Source: Candidatus Kapaibacterium sp. (GTDB lineage: Bacteria > Bacteroidota > Ignavibacteria > Kapaibacteriales > UBA4661). From it: a stretch of 64,000 nucleotides of DNA. The stretch lies in contig JALONG010000004.1 in NCBI GenBank assembly GCA_025455065.1, forward strand, positions 22,690-86,689, written 5' to 3'. Each line of letters starts with the position of its first letter. The stretch's first letter is position 1. Positions 17,352 to 25,610 of the stretch are shown here, in pieces. The notes beneath the pieces were generated by a model, which saw nothing but the letters and a program-made list of their open reading frames with translations, had not been told where the DNA came from and did no database searches. The position numbers and the translations under genes are program-made.

Positions 17352-19319
17352 TTATCGCTCAAGAAGATTTTTCACCGAAGGGCGCTTGGAAATACGCGGT
17401 TTTGTAGTTTTTTCTTTGCCTTCGGTGCTTGCTTTTGCGGAAGTTTTGCGTTTTGGTGCGGATTTGCCACCGTCCGCATCCTTTCTCGCACTTTTCGGTG
17501 AATGCGCCGAAGAGCGCCCTGTTCCTCGCTTTTCGGAGGATGGTTCGGAACGTTCTTTAGAACGTTCTTTGATGCGGGGTTTCGGGGCAGTGGTTTCTTT
17601 TTCGTAGCGTGTGTCTAAGCCGACAAGTTTTTCCAAAGCGCGAATTTCTGCCAGTGTCAAATGGCGATACTCCCCGCGTTCCAGCCCACGTGTCGTAATA
17701 CTTGCATATTCGCGGCGGTCAAGTTTTTCGACTTCATAGCCCAAGGTCTCGAAAATACGCCGTACTTCGCGGTTTTTGCCTTCGGCGAGTTCCACCAGCA
17801 CTGAACGCGGGTCATTGGGTTCAATGAGAACATTACACTCGCCGCTCACGTAGATTTCATCGTCTTCGCCTGTAATTTCAACACCCGTTGAAATGCGCTT
17901 CCCGTCTGCTGCCGTAAGGCGTTTGTCGAGATATGCCATGTAAATTCTCGACACGCGGTAGCTGGGGTGCATGAGTCTGTGTGCCATGTCGCCGTCGTTA
18001 GTTAAAAGCAAAACGCCTGTGGTGTGGCGGTCTAAACGCCCGATAGGATAAACGCGGGAATGAATCGGAATCAAATCCATCACGGTTTTACGCCCTTTTT
18101 CGTCGCTTGTGGTCGTGATGTAATCTTTCGGCTTATTCAGCACGATGTACGTGAGGTGTTTTTCCGCATTCACCGGCTCACCCCGCACCGTTACTAGGTC
18201 GGAGAGGTGAACACGCGAACCGTGTTCGGTAACAACCTTCCCGTTTACCCGCACTAAACCTTGTTCAACAAGTTCATCTGCCTGACGGCGTGAGCAAATA
18301 CCGCTATCGGCGAGGAATTTGTTCAAGCGAACGATAGCGGACGATTGACGCAAAGGCTGGAAAACAGTTTCTTTCCGTGCTTTTCCTGCACTTGCCGAAG
18401 CGCTTTTTGCGCCATATTTCGAGGCAGGTTTTTCGCTCGTAAAGCGCTTTTCTCTGGAAGGTTCTGATGCAAATTTTTTCTCACCGAACTTCTTTTCGCC
18501 GTAAGGTTTATCGCTGAATTTTTTATCGCCGAACTTCTTTTCGCCGTAAGGTTTATCGCTGAATTTTTTATCACCGAACTTCTTTTCGCCAGACTTTCTA
18601 TCACCAAACTTCTTGTCGGAATACGGTTTCTTTTCTGAGTATGTTCTTTCGCTTGAACGCTCACCGGAGCGCTCTCCAAAACGCTCACCGGAGCGGGAAG
18701 AAGTCTTGGAATATGGCTTCCGCTCTGATGTTCCGCTACGTGCCGATGATCCACTACGTTCACCGTAAGGGCGTTTTTCCGAACTTTTCCCAAACGGTCG
18801 TTTGGTATCATCAAAAGACTTTTTCCCAAACGAGCGTTTGGTATCTTCGGAACGGCTTTTGTCAAACGAGCGTTTGGGTGTAGTATCGCTGCGTTCCGAT
18901 GAGATTCCATACCGTTTTGCGCCTTCTTCTCTACGAAAACTTGCGCTTTTGCGGGAGGGGCTTGATGACGACGAGCCGTAGCGTTTTGACGAAGCCGCAC
19001 CGTAGCCTGAAGCACCTGATGACGACGATGTACGTGTGCGCGAAGAATCTCCGGAGCGAGAAGGTGTGCGGCTTTCGGAGCGTCCTTCAGAACGGCTTCC
19101 CGCACGGCTTTCCGAGCGACTTCCTGAGCGGCTTTCCGAGCGTCCGCCGGAACGATTTTCCGAGCGAGAATTAGATGTTGCCCCACCGAAATGGCTTGGT
19201 TTTGCCGATGAGCCGAATTTCCCTGATGAAGATTTCCCCGATGAAGAGCCGCCCGAAGGCTTACGTGATGACGTGCCTCCAGCGGAGCGTGAAGTGGTGG
19301 GGCGTTGTGGACGTGGCAT
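17352..19319 (-). CDS. RsuA/RluB-family pseudouridine synthase with long disordered N-terminus
   Basis: 655 residues, about 400 more than typical. Residues 1 to about 325 are almost only Ser, Arg, Lys, Gly, Glu and Phe/Tyr, with repeats such as SESRSGSRSESRAGSRSE and KKFGDKKFSDKPYGE, and should be disordered and RNA-binding. The enzyme follows: S4 domain at about 333-380 (LNKFLADSGICSRRQADELV) and a catalytic domain with GRLDRHTTGVLLLTNDGD carrying the catalytic Asp, then GKNREVRRIFETLGY. Family members modify 23S (RluB) or 16S (RsuA) rRNA; RluB-like activity is more likely but not proven. A second Ser/Lys-rich tail follows from about 575. Confidence 0.92.
   Translation of the reverse strand: MPRPQRPTTSRSAGGTSSRKPSGGSSSGKSSSGKFGSSAKPSHFGGATSNSRSENRSGGRSESRSGSRSESRAGSRSEGRSESRTPSRSGDSSRTRTSSSSGASGYGAASSKRYGSSSSSPSRKSASFRREEGAKRYGISSERSDTTPKRSFDKSRSEDTKRSFGKKSFDDTKRPFGKSSEKRPYGERSGSSARSGTSERKPYSKTSSRSGERFGERSGERSSERTYSEKKPYSDKKFGDRKSGEKKFGDKKFSDKPYGEKKFGDKKFSDKPYGEKKFGEKKFASEPSREKRFTSEKPASKYGAKSASASAGKARKETVFQPLRQSSAIVRLNKFLADSGICSRRQADELVEQGLVRVNGKVVTEHGSRVHLSDLVTVRGEPVNAEKHLTYIVLNKPKDYITTTSDEKGRKTVMDLIPIHSRVYPIGRLDRHTTGVLLLTNDGDMAHRLMHPSYRVSRIYMAYLDKRLTAADGKRISTGVEITGEDDEIYVSGECNVLIEPNDPRSVLVELAEGKNREVRRIFETLGYEVEKLDRREYASITTRGLERGEYRHLTLAEIRALEKLVGLDTRYEKETTAPKPRIKERSKERSEPSSEKRGTGRSSAHSPKSARKDADGGKSAPKRKTSAKASTEGKEKTTKPRISKRPSVKNLLER
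18482..18590. repeat. 45-bp tandem repeat in the pseudouridine synthase gene
   Basis: About 2.4 copies of a 45-bp unit, nearly identical at the DNA level, encode the 15-residue period GEKKFGDKKFSDKPY in the disordered N-terminus. The near-perfect identity at third positions suggests recent expansion. Confidence 0.85.
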
Positions 19320-19382
19320 AGTTGCAGTGCTTTCTTAAAACGTAAAAAAAATTGTCATCTGAGTTTGAGGAAATGCAAAGTA

Positions 19383-20624
19383 TCAATAAAACAGATGCAC
19401 TTGCAAATTCCAGCGCGTGGAAGTAAACCGCTCCGTGTCGTAAAAGCGCCATTCGGGGCGGAGTTCGAGGTACGGTAGCGGAAACCACTGTACGCCGACG
19501 GTCAGATTATTAGCGAAATTATTCGTCGGCGTTGTGCTGCCGTCCAGCACAGCCGAGCGCCCTTGCTCATAGCGCACGTAGGGATAGAGCCATGCGAAAG
19601 GGCGATAGGTGAGTTCAACCGTCCAATTTTGCAGCGTAAAGGCATTCGGCAGATTTGCCGTCATGTATTCCCCCATGAGTGAAAGCCTATCCGTCAAACC
19701 CGCACCAACAAAAGCGTTCAGCATACGAAAGTTGCCGTTATTCAGGATTGACGCGCCAAGATAACTGTTCAACACGTGGTCTTCGGTGCGAAGCCAGAAT
19801 TTTACTCGCCCCGTGATTGTTGGTGATGAAAGAAGTTGATTCAACGGCGCATCGGGAGTGATGCCGTTAATGATGGAGTTAAATTCGCCATTCGCAAAAG
19901 GAACATTGATTGCCGAGATATTGCGCGGCAAAAATACACCCGCCGAAAGCGACAGCCACTGAAGCCCGTCGTATTGCAGTTCCGCGCCCCAATCCGCATA
20001 CATCGGCGGCAGAAGCGGACGACTGAACGCGCCGGCAATTTGGCGAATGAGCATAGTGTGGTCATCGTACCGAACGCCGACGGTCGGCTGAAAATGCCCC
20101 ACACGCAAGAGTGGAAGCGTCAGTCCGGGCTGAATAAGCGCCGAAGCCGTCCAGCCGGATTGCCCGGAATACGAACCCCGCGCCGATTGCCACAGTGAAG
20201 CCGCATCGAAGCCGCCTTCCAGCGTGAGCCATTCTGCTCCGTTTAGTTTTAATGCGCCGTAGAGCGCAAGTTGCATCGGGAAAAATCGGCGTTGCGACAA
20301 GTCGGAAGCAGGTGAGCGCGTCATCTGTCCGCGCAAATCCATACCGATAGTTAATTGCCCGTCAATGTAGCTGTTCGATTCACCGTCCAGAGCGTATAAA
20401 TCCTTGAGAAGCGGCACATCTTTTGTGTTAATCATGCTCGCATCTTTGGCTGCGTACCAGCCGAGTTCGTTGCGGATACCTCCCCCTTGTGCATTTACGT
20501 GACAAGTCAAACAGCGATTGCCGGTCATCAGGGAGAATTGCGGCAAAGCGCGTAGTGAAGAGCTTTGCAGAGTAAGTATCGTGCTACAAATCAGGAAAAT
20601 TCGTAATGGTGATTTCATGCTCAA
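19383..20624 (-). CDS. Outer-membrane barrel with an N-terminal CxxCH motif
   Basis: 413 residues. Signal peptide about 1-26, ending in a Leu-Arg-Ala-Leu-Pro segment. Directly after it comes NRCLTCHVNAQGGGIRNELG, a single c-type haem attachment site with the downstream NxxG pattern. The remainder, from about 85 to the C-terminus, alternates polar and aromatic strands with short turns (LPNAFTLQNWTVELTYRPFA, VGVQWFPLPYLELRPEWRFY) and ends in LQVHLFY, as an outer-membrane beta-barrel should. One haem plus a porin-like barrel suggests a cytochrome-porin fusion for electron transfer at the outer membrane, but the motif could also be structural. No other cytochrome gene is near. Confidence 0.8.
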   Translation of the reverse strand: MSMKSPLRIFLICSTILTLQSSSLRALPQFSLMTGNRCLTCHVNAQGGGIRNELGWYAAKDASMINTKDVPLLKDLYALDGESNSYIDGQLTIGMDLRGQMTRSPASDLSQRRFFPMQLALYGALKLNGAEWLTLEGGFDAASLWQSARGSYSGQSGWTASALIQPGLTLPLLRVGHFQPTVGVRYDDHTMLIRQIAGAFSRPLLPPMYADWGAELQYDGLQWLSLSAGVFLPRNISAINVPFANGEFNSIINGITPDAPLNQLLSSPTITGRVKFWLRTEDHVLNSYLGASILNNGNFRMLNAFVGAGLTDRLSLMGEYMTANLPNAFTLQNWTVELTYRPFAWLYPYVRYEQGRSAVLDGSTTPTNNFANNLTVGVQWFPLPYLELRPEWRFYDTERFTSTRWNLQVHLFY

Positions 20625-20669
20625 TCCTTAAAAATCAATCCTTGAAAAATGGTAACTATTTCGCTCTTC

Positions 20670-20790
20670 GACGCAGATTCTCAGGATTAAACTGATTGCG
20701 CTGTTTCTAAGCGATTTTGGGGAGAGTTTTCAAATTGTCATTTGTGTTTGAACAATCATAAAAATCTGTTGAATCATGAAAATCTGTGTC
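20670..20790. repeat. Inverted-repeat element related to the 15243 element
   Basis: The left arm begins GACGCAGATTCTCAGGATTA (20670-20697) and its complement lies at 20763-20790, with 23 of 28 positions matching. The 65-bp spacer has no coding potential. Arm motifs (GACACAGATT and GATTNAACAGATT) resemble those of 15243-15359, and the spacer has the same length. It lies in the leader of the CxxCH barrel gene. Confidence 0.65.
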
Positions 20791-20870
20791 AAAAATTTAT
20801 GACCGAAACAGTGACGAAAAATGATGTTCAATGAGGCTATTTTTTTGCGAGGGTCTCGCTTTCGGCGTAA

Positions 20871-22043
20871 TTACAATCCGATTGCCTGAAAAATAACAGT
20901 AAAAACGGCATCCAGCAAGATAATTAAGAAAATTCCGCTCACCACTGCCGATGTGGTGAAATGCCCGACGCTCTCAGCGCCGCCACGCACCTGAAAGCCG
21001 CGCATACAGCCGACCAACGCCACAACTGCTCCCAAAACAAGGCTTTTTATCAAACCACTCGAAAGGTGTGCGACGGTCAAAGCAACTTTCGTTTCGTTCA
21101 AATACCCGCTCACGCTGAGTTGCAAGGTTCCAACACCAATAAGCAAGCCGCCAAACATACCGGCAATGTCTGCAAACAGCACCAAAAATGGCATGACGCA
21201 CGTAACAGCCAACACACGCGGCATCACCAAAAAACGCATCGGGTTGAAGCCCATCGTTGTTAGTGCGTCGAGTTCTTCGGCAACTTGCATTGTGCCGATT
21301 TCCGCTGCAAAGGCAGCACCAGAGCGCCCTGCAACGATAATTGCCGTCATAAGCGGTGCTAATTCCCGTGCCAGCGAAATTGCCACCATATCGGCAAGAT
21401 AAATCTCCGCGCCAAACTGCGCAAGTTGCATCGCACCTTGATACCCGACAATAACGCCCATAAGAAAGCCCACAAGCGCCACAATCGGCACTGCGCCTAC
21501 GCCTGACTTGGTAATTTGCGTCGGGAACTCGCTCCACCGAATGCTGCGCGGCGCTCGAATGAGATACGTCACATTGATAAAGAACTCACCCAAAAACTCT
21601 ATAAAAAATCGTGCATCTGCCCAGACTTGCAGCGTCGCCTCGCCGATGCTTTCCACGTAGCGGTGCCACGAGGTTTCTACTTCCGCTTCCACAGGTTTTT
21701 TTGTGAGCGGCTTTTCCAGAAGCGCGATAAAATCACGCATTTGGTCGGTGAGGTTTTGTACATCCAGCGTTATTCCTCGCTCCTGACAAAAGCGCTTCAC
21801 GGCTTGCAACCAAACAACCAAGTAGGAATCATATTCCGTCAATGCCCCAAAATCAAGCGTCAAACGGAGATGTTTCGCCGCTTCGACATCGGCAAAAAGC
21901 TGTTGCAATGCGGGTTCAAGCGTTTTTGCATGAAGCAGCGTAAAATGCTCTTCCGCAACACGACAATACGTGTAAGCGTTGAAGTGCTGGACATCAAGCA
22001 CTGATGCGGTTTCAGAGGAACTATCGTTAGCGTTTGAACTCAT
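20871..22043 (-). CDS. MlaE-family lipid ABC permease with N-terminal STAS-like domain
   Basis: 390 residues from the ATG at 22043 (a TTG at 22067 is also in frame). Residues about 10-115 resemble a STAS domain (HLRLTLDFGALTEYDSYLVV). The MlaE/YrbE permease follows: FPTQITKSGVGAVPIVALVG, QFGAEIYLADMVAISLAREL and GRSGAAFAAEIGTMQVAEEL, the last being the coupling segment, then about five membrane helices. MlaE works with the ATPase MlaF and the MCE protein MlaD to move phospholipids between membranes; neither partner gene is in the window. In E. coli the STAS protein is separate (MlaB); here it is fused. Confidence 0.93.
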   Translation of the reverse strand: MSSNANDSSSETASVLDVQHFNAYTYCRVAEEHFTLLHAKTLEPALQQLFADVEAAKHLRLTLDFGALTEYDSYLVVWLQAVKRFCQERGITLDVQNLTDQMRDFIALLEKPLTKKPVEAEVETSWHRYVESIGEATLQVWADARFFIEFLGEFFINVTYLIRAPRSIRWSEFPTQITKSGVGAVPIVALVGFLMGVIVGYQGAMQLAQFGAEIYLADMVAISLARELAPLMTAIIVAGRSGAAFAAEIGTMQVAEELDALTTMGFNPMRFLVMPRVLAVTCVMPFLVLFADIAGMFGGLLIGVGTLQLSVSGYLNETKVALTVAHLSSGLIKSLVLGAVVALVGCMRGFQVRGGAESVGHFTTSAVVSGIFLIILLDAVFTVIFQAIGL

Positions 22044-22080
22044 GAGCTGCGAATGGTGCAATATCAAAATGGGCGTAATA

Positions 22081-22110
22081 AAGCCCGTACTCTGGCGAAA
22101 ATACGGGCTT
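22081..22110 (-). terminator. Terminator-like hairpin downstream of the Uma2 gene
   Basis: AAGCCCGTA pairs perfectly with TACGGGCTT around a 12-base loop. On the minus strand it follows the Uma2-family gene and is trailed by TTTATTA. The stem is almost identical to that at 23105-23137. Confidence 0.65.
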
Positions 22111-22154
22111 TTGGGGAAATAATCGTGAGAAAAATTGCCATAGCTGCGAATATA

Positions 22155-22988
22155 TCACAGGTCATCGGGGTTCATACCCAATGCACGCAGTTTTTCTGCT
22201 AACTTCAAGGCTTTTTCTCGCTCTGCTTGGAGTTCTGCGGAAAGTTCATCAGCACGTTTGCGTTCTGTCTTTGCCATCTCTGCGCCTGTGGGCAGCACTT
22301 CGCCTGTCGCAAGGTCGTACCAGCGCAGCCAAACGCTCCATTTATTGCGGTATTCGCCTTCCCATGTCATTAAACCCAGTCCCGGTGTGGCTTCGCAAGC
22401 GAGCGTGTTGTCTTTTCCCACCGTTACGGGCTGATATTCGCGCCGCGAATGAGAAGCAGAAAACCCTAAGCGGTACGCCTCTATTTCTGCGGTTTCTACG
22501 TCAAAAAGGATGTATTCGTGGACACGCATTTTGTCTTGGTAAATTTCCTTTTTGATGCCTCTATCGGCATCAACAGTGCCTTCGGAGAGCAGTTCAATCA
22601 CCAAATCAGGCGCTTTTTCCTCAACCCAAATAATGTAGCTTTTCCTGAAGCGTTTTGGAACATTGTGGGAAATAAAAAAATCAGGTGCGCGAAAATTCAG
22701 TTTCTCCGCCTGCTCCAAACCATAGTACACGCCCATATTTCCGGCGATACACACATCATCTTTTTCCGCCCAAGCGAGCGTCAGCGTCTCTATGAGCAGG
22801 TCTAATTGCAGGGCGTGGCGGTCTGATTCCATTGGTTCTCCGTCGTCGTAAGGTAATTCATCTTCTGTTGGCGGGTAATAATCTCCTATTTCAGCCCAAT
22901 ACCGACGCTTGCCTTTGTAGGATTCATCGAATGTTTCCTCGTGTACAGTGGGCTGCAATGCAGGTTCGAGAACGGTCATCGTTTCCAT
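22155..22988 (-). CDS. Uma2-family (DUF820) restriction-endonuclease-fold protein
   Basis: 277 residues. The core matches the Uma2/DUF820 family: DRHALQLDLLIETL, then APDFFISHNV with the Asp, APDLVIELLSEGTVDAD with the Glu, and VHEYILFDVETAEIEAY. The residues correspond to the D-ExK-like centre of the PD-(D/E)XK nuclease fold. The C-terminal 40 residues form a charged coiled coil (ERKRADELSAELQAEREKAL). The family is very abundant in cyanobacteria and some Bacteroidota with no settled biological role; nuclease activity is predicted only. It stands alone, flanked by two near-identical hairpins. Confidence 0.88.
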   Translation of the reverse strand: METMTVLEPALQPTVHEETFDESYKGKRRYWAEIGDYYPPTEDELPYDDGEPMESDRHALQLDLLIETLTLAWAEKDDVCIAGNMGVYYGLEQAEKLNFRAPDFFISHNVPKRFRKSYIIWVEEKAPDLVIELLSEGTVDADRGIKKEIYQDKMRVHEYILFDVETAEIEAYRLGFSASHSRREYQPVTVGKDNTLACEATPGLGLMTWEGEYRNKWSVWLRWYDLATGEVLPTGAEMAKTERKRADELSAELQAEREKALKLAEKLRALGMNPDDL

Positions 22989-23104
22989 AGTGATTTCGGG
23001 AATAGTGAAGGTGTTGATATTGCCGAAAATATTGTCGGAATATACACAAAAAACACGGTTTTCTCAAGGTTTTATCAAGGTTTTGCGAATGTTGTATCAC
23101 GTAA

Positions 23105-23137
23105 AAGCCCGTATTGCTTGAGCGGCGATACGGGCTT
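23105..23137 (-). terminator. Terminator downstream of the three-barrel gene cluster
   Basis: AAGCCCGTAT pairs perfectly with ATACGGGCTT around a 13-base loop. On the minus strand it comes 26 bp after the stop of the last small barrel gene and is followed by TTTTAC. The stem sequence repeats that at 22081. Confidence 0.75.
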
Positions 23138-23163
23138 GGAGATAGTTCAGAATCTTTATGTTG

Positions 23164-23829
23164 TCAGAGTCGCGCACTGAAAAAGACCAGCCCTGACAGT
23201 TGTACATCGGGAAGGAGGCGATAGAGTTCGTTGCTGCTCACGTACAGGAACAAACCATGCGCCTGCGCCCGAAAACCAAGGTCGAGCGTTGCCGTCAGAG
23301 GCAGCAGATAATCTGCTTTGAGGTTTGCGCCCATCATAAGACCTTCGTGAGCGCTCAGATACGCATTTCTGCCTTGCAGGTTTTCATTCGTTACGAAATA
23401 TGTTTGTTGCCGATATTGTACTGAAGCACCGCCACCCACGCGAAAACGGCTTGTGGGCGGCGTAAAAAATACCGTTGCGTCGGCGGTCGTGTAATTCCAA
23501 GAATACTGATTCCGCATAAGTTGTGTGCTTGGCGGCATCGGCATTGGCGAAAGAGACTGAGAGAACAACGATTGCTGAACGCCAAAGTGATTGCTCAGGG
23601 CAAATTCCAACTCGCTATGTTCGCTGAGAGCAGACGAATACAAGAGCGACATCATAAAACCCGCAACAAGCCTATCGGTCGGCATTGTCATCACACCGAC
23701 ACCACCGCTAAAACGGCTCTTTGGCAGACTGCTGACGGGTGATTGTGCAAACGGCTCTACGCCTTGCGCAACGACGGTAGAAACACCAATAACCACCAGC
23801 GCAAGCGCCGTTAATACTGGTCGTAGCAT
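23164..23829 (-). CDS. Small outer-membrane barrel protein, paralogue 3 of a tandem trio
   Basis: 221 residues from the ATG at 23829, which has AAGGAGAA 4 bases before it. The signal peptide MLRPVLTALALVVIGVSTVV continues to AQG. The mature part shares landmarks with its two upstream neighbours: GGVGVM near the start, a TADATVFFTPP strand, FRVGGGASVQ, LKADYLLPLTATLDLGFRAQ and a C-terminal strand LSGLVFFSARL. These fit an eight- to ten-stranded outer-membrane barrel. No named family is recognised and function is unknown. It is last in a head-to-tail cluster of three and is followed by a terminator. Confidence 0.8.
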   Translation of the reverse strand: MLRPVLTALALVVIGVSTVVAQGVEPFAQSPVSSLPKSRFSGGVGVMTMPTDRLVAGFMMSLLYSSALSEHSELEFALSNHFGVQQSLFSQSLSPMPMPPSTQLMRNQYSWNYTTADATVFFTPPTSRFRVGGGASVQYRQQTYFVTNENLQGRNAYLSAHEGLMMGANLKADYLLPLTATLDLGFRAQAHGLFLYVSSNELYRLLPDVQLSGLVFFSARL

Positions 23830-23833
23830 ACAT

Positions 23834-23841
23834 TTCTCCTT
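23834..23841 (-). promoter_or_regulatory. Ribosome binding site fixing a start
   Basis: On the minus strand AAGGAGAA lies 4 bases before the ATG at 23829. The frame is open 51 codons further upstream, but this site and the signal peptide mark the real start. Confidence 0.75.
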
Positions 23842-23888
23842 GAAAATGAGATAAAAAAACGGGGTTGAGACTTCAGCGCTGTTCGCTG

Positions 23889-23929
23889 GCTGAAGAACGT
23901 CGCTTTTATCAAGGGTCATGCTGGTTGAA
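23889..23929. repeat. Direct repeat in the barrel trio, copy 1
   Basis: A 40-bp stretch beginning GCTGAAGAACGTCGCTTTTA is repeated at 24667-24707 with one inserted base. Each copy lies 57-60 bp upstream of a barrel start codon, so the spacing to the gene is conserved. It could be a duplicated promoter or leader. Confidence 0.9.
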
Positions 23930-23944
23930 GGAAGAAAAAAGTGA

Positions 23945-24610
23945 TTAGAATCGCACATTACAGAAGATACCTGCGGCAGCACTAAAAAAAGATGTTATGC
24001 CGTTGGGTACAGGCATATTCATGAGCGCATATCCTTGCACTCGCCCACCCAATTCAAGCGCATTTGCAAGTGGAAAGGAATACTCAATTTTCCCGTTGAG
24101 ACCGTACAACCAAATGTCAAACTGCCCCAAAAACGGCACCGGGCGTATCAACAAAGAATCACTCGGAAAACCGCCGGAAGCAGAACGATAGACAGCGCCT
24201 GAGCCTGATTGAACTCTCAGAAGCGTCAATCCTCCGCCAATTTTCAGACGTGGAAGGTTGCTGAAGGGCATAAATAGTGCTGTTGCGTCCATTGTTGTCC
24301 AATGACTGTACGAGATGATTTGCTGCCTTACTCCGGGGATTGCCGGAGTAAAGGTGTTCTCTCGCATTGCTGAAAAATTTGCACTATGCACAGAAGCCTC
24401 TAATTCCACGTTACCCGATTCTAATGTGCGCCCGTACTGTACGGACAGCATTGGTGAGCCGGAAAGCCATAAACCCAAGCCCACACCTAAACGATTGGGT
24501 AATGTCTGTCTCATGTCTGATGTTTGCGCCATGTCTGATATTTGCTGCGCACGGAGCGAAGAGACCATGGCGACGGAAGCGATGATAAGCGCTATTGCAC
24601 GTATTTGCAT
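23945..24610 (-). CDS. Small outer-membrane barrel protein, paralogue 2 of a tandem trio
   Basis: 221 residues from the ATG at 24610. Signal peptide MQIRAIALIIASVAMVSSLR, cleavage near AQQ. Shared family landmarks: RLGVGLGLWLS, TTMDATALFMPFS, LKIGGGLTLL, GKIEYSFPLANALELGGRVQ and a terminal strand ending CNVRF. Same length as paralogue 3. Function unknown; the same role at the outer membrane is inferred for all three. It starts 57 bp downstream of one copy of the 40-bp direct repeat. Confidence 0.8.
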   Translation of the reverse strand: MQIRAIALIIASVAMVSSLRAQQISDMAQTSDMRQTLPNRLGVGLGLWLSGSPMLSVQYGRTLESGNVELEASVHSANFSAMRENTFTPAIPGVRQQIISYSHWTTMDATALFMPFSNLPRLKIGGGLTLLRVQSGSGAVYRSASGGFPSDSLLIRPVPFLGQFDIWLYGLNGKIEYSFPLANALELGGRVQGYALMNMPVPNGITSFFSAAAGIFCNVRF

Positions 24611-24666
24611 AAAAAACGACCTCAAATAAATGATAAACATGAATTGGATTTCTTCGGCATTATTTC

Positions 24667-24707
24667 GCTGAAGAACGTCGCTTTTATCAAGGGTTCATGC
24701 TGGTTGA
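24667..24707. repeat. Direct repeat in the barrel trio, copy 2
   Basis: Second copy of the 40-bp sequence described at 23889-23929, one base longer. It lies between paralogues 1 and 2. No copy is visible upstream of paralogue 1, which suggests that paralogues 2 and 3 arose by the latest duplication. Confidence 0.9.
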
Positions 24708-24725
24708 TTCTGTGAGAAAGGATGA

Positions 24726-25436
24726 TTAAAATTTGACACTGAGGAAAACACCAATAGAAGCTGCACCGTCAGCAAACACCCGCACAGGTTCATCATTCAG
24801 GCGATACAAAAGAACCTGTGCTTGTGTTCTAATGCCCAAGTCCAGCATTTGTGTCAAAGGAAAGACATAATCAAGTTTGAGATTGCCGCCGAGGGATAAG
24901 CGTTCCTCATAGCTGTAATACGACGGCGGATAGGTTTTTATCGTGGGATTAAGCGATTGCGCACCCGATGAATAGGGATATTCCCTCACCATACCTCGCT
25001 GCAAATTCTGCACTGTTGCACCTGCTCCAATGCGCAAGCCTGACAGTATGCCTGAGCGAAATGGAGAAAACAGTAGCGTAGCATCATAGACCGTTGCGTC
25101 CCAAAAGCTGAGATTGTATTGGTCAATCGAATTGGGTGAAGGGCTAATATACTGATAAAACGAGGAAGAACCAGCTTTTTGAAATGCTATTTCCACTTCC
25201 AACAATGGTAAAAGCGTACGAGAATACATCGCAGAAAGCGATAATGCACCCTTATTACCACCCACAATACCCATCACCCCAACACCTGTACTCAAGCGGT
25301 TTTGCGGTGTCCAGCGTTGTTCGGTGATGTTGGGAGAAGATTGAGGAAGTTCCTGAGCCGAAACGGGGAGTGCCAACATTGGCGCAACAAACGCCACAAC
25401 AAGGAAACAAGCCATTACTGCACGTGTGAACATCAT
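24726..25436 (-). CDS. Small outer-membrane barrel protein, paralogue 1 of a tandem trio
   Basis: 236 residues from ATGATG at 25436/25433. The signal peptide ends at about residue 30 (LALPVSAQE). Family landmarks: RLSTGVGVMGIVGGNKGALS, TVYDATLLFSPF, LRIGAGATVQNL, GGNLKLDYVFPLTQMLDLGI and the end FLSVKF. It is closest to paralogue 3 in the penultimate strands (LKLDYVFPLT versus LKADYLLPLT). Unknown function. The frame is open upstream to 25610, but that part overlaps the sucC terminator and is unlikely to be coding. Confidence 0.78.
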   Translation of the reverse strand: MMFTRAVMACFLVVAFVAPMLALPVSAQELPQSSPNITEQRWTPQNRLSTGVGVMGIVGGNKGALSLSAMYSRTLLPLLEVEIAFQKAGSSSFYQYISPSPNSIDQYNLSFWDATVYDATLLFSPFRSGILSGLRIGAGATVQNLQRGMVREYPYSSGAQSLNPTIKTYPPSYYSYEERLSLGGNLKLDYVFPLTQMLDLGIRTQAQVLLYRLNDEPVRVFADGAASIGVFLSVKF

Positions 25437-25537
25437 ATACGAAGTCCTAAAAAATGAAGAAAAAAGCACACGGCAACGTTTGAGAACCCAAGCCGTGATG
25501 CGGTTTGTAGCTTTGGGGAGACAACAGAATAACCCAT

Positions 25538-25573
25538 AAAAACGATGCAGCCCGCATAAAAACGGGCTACATC
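25538..25573 (-). terminator. Terminator of sucC
   Basis: GATGTAGCCCG pairs with CGGGCTGCATC (one mismatch) around an 8-base loop on the minus strand, followed by GTTTTTATGGG. It lies about 220 bp beyond the sucC stop, with the 25611 repeat element in between. Confidence 0.75.
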
Positions 25574-25610
25574 TATAATTGAACTTATCCAAGGTAAAGA
25601 ACCACAGCAT

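Noticed and set aside
18323..19186. 287-codon frame on the minus strand in another phase of the pseudouridine synthase gene
   Set aside because: Created by the low-complexity repeats of the real gene. No independent start signal or domain.
22155..22988. Uma2-family protein as the transposase for the nearby inverted-repeat elements
   Set aside because: Nothing in the sequence links it to the elements; their ends are unlike the hairpins around this gene, and the family has no shown transposase activity.
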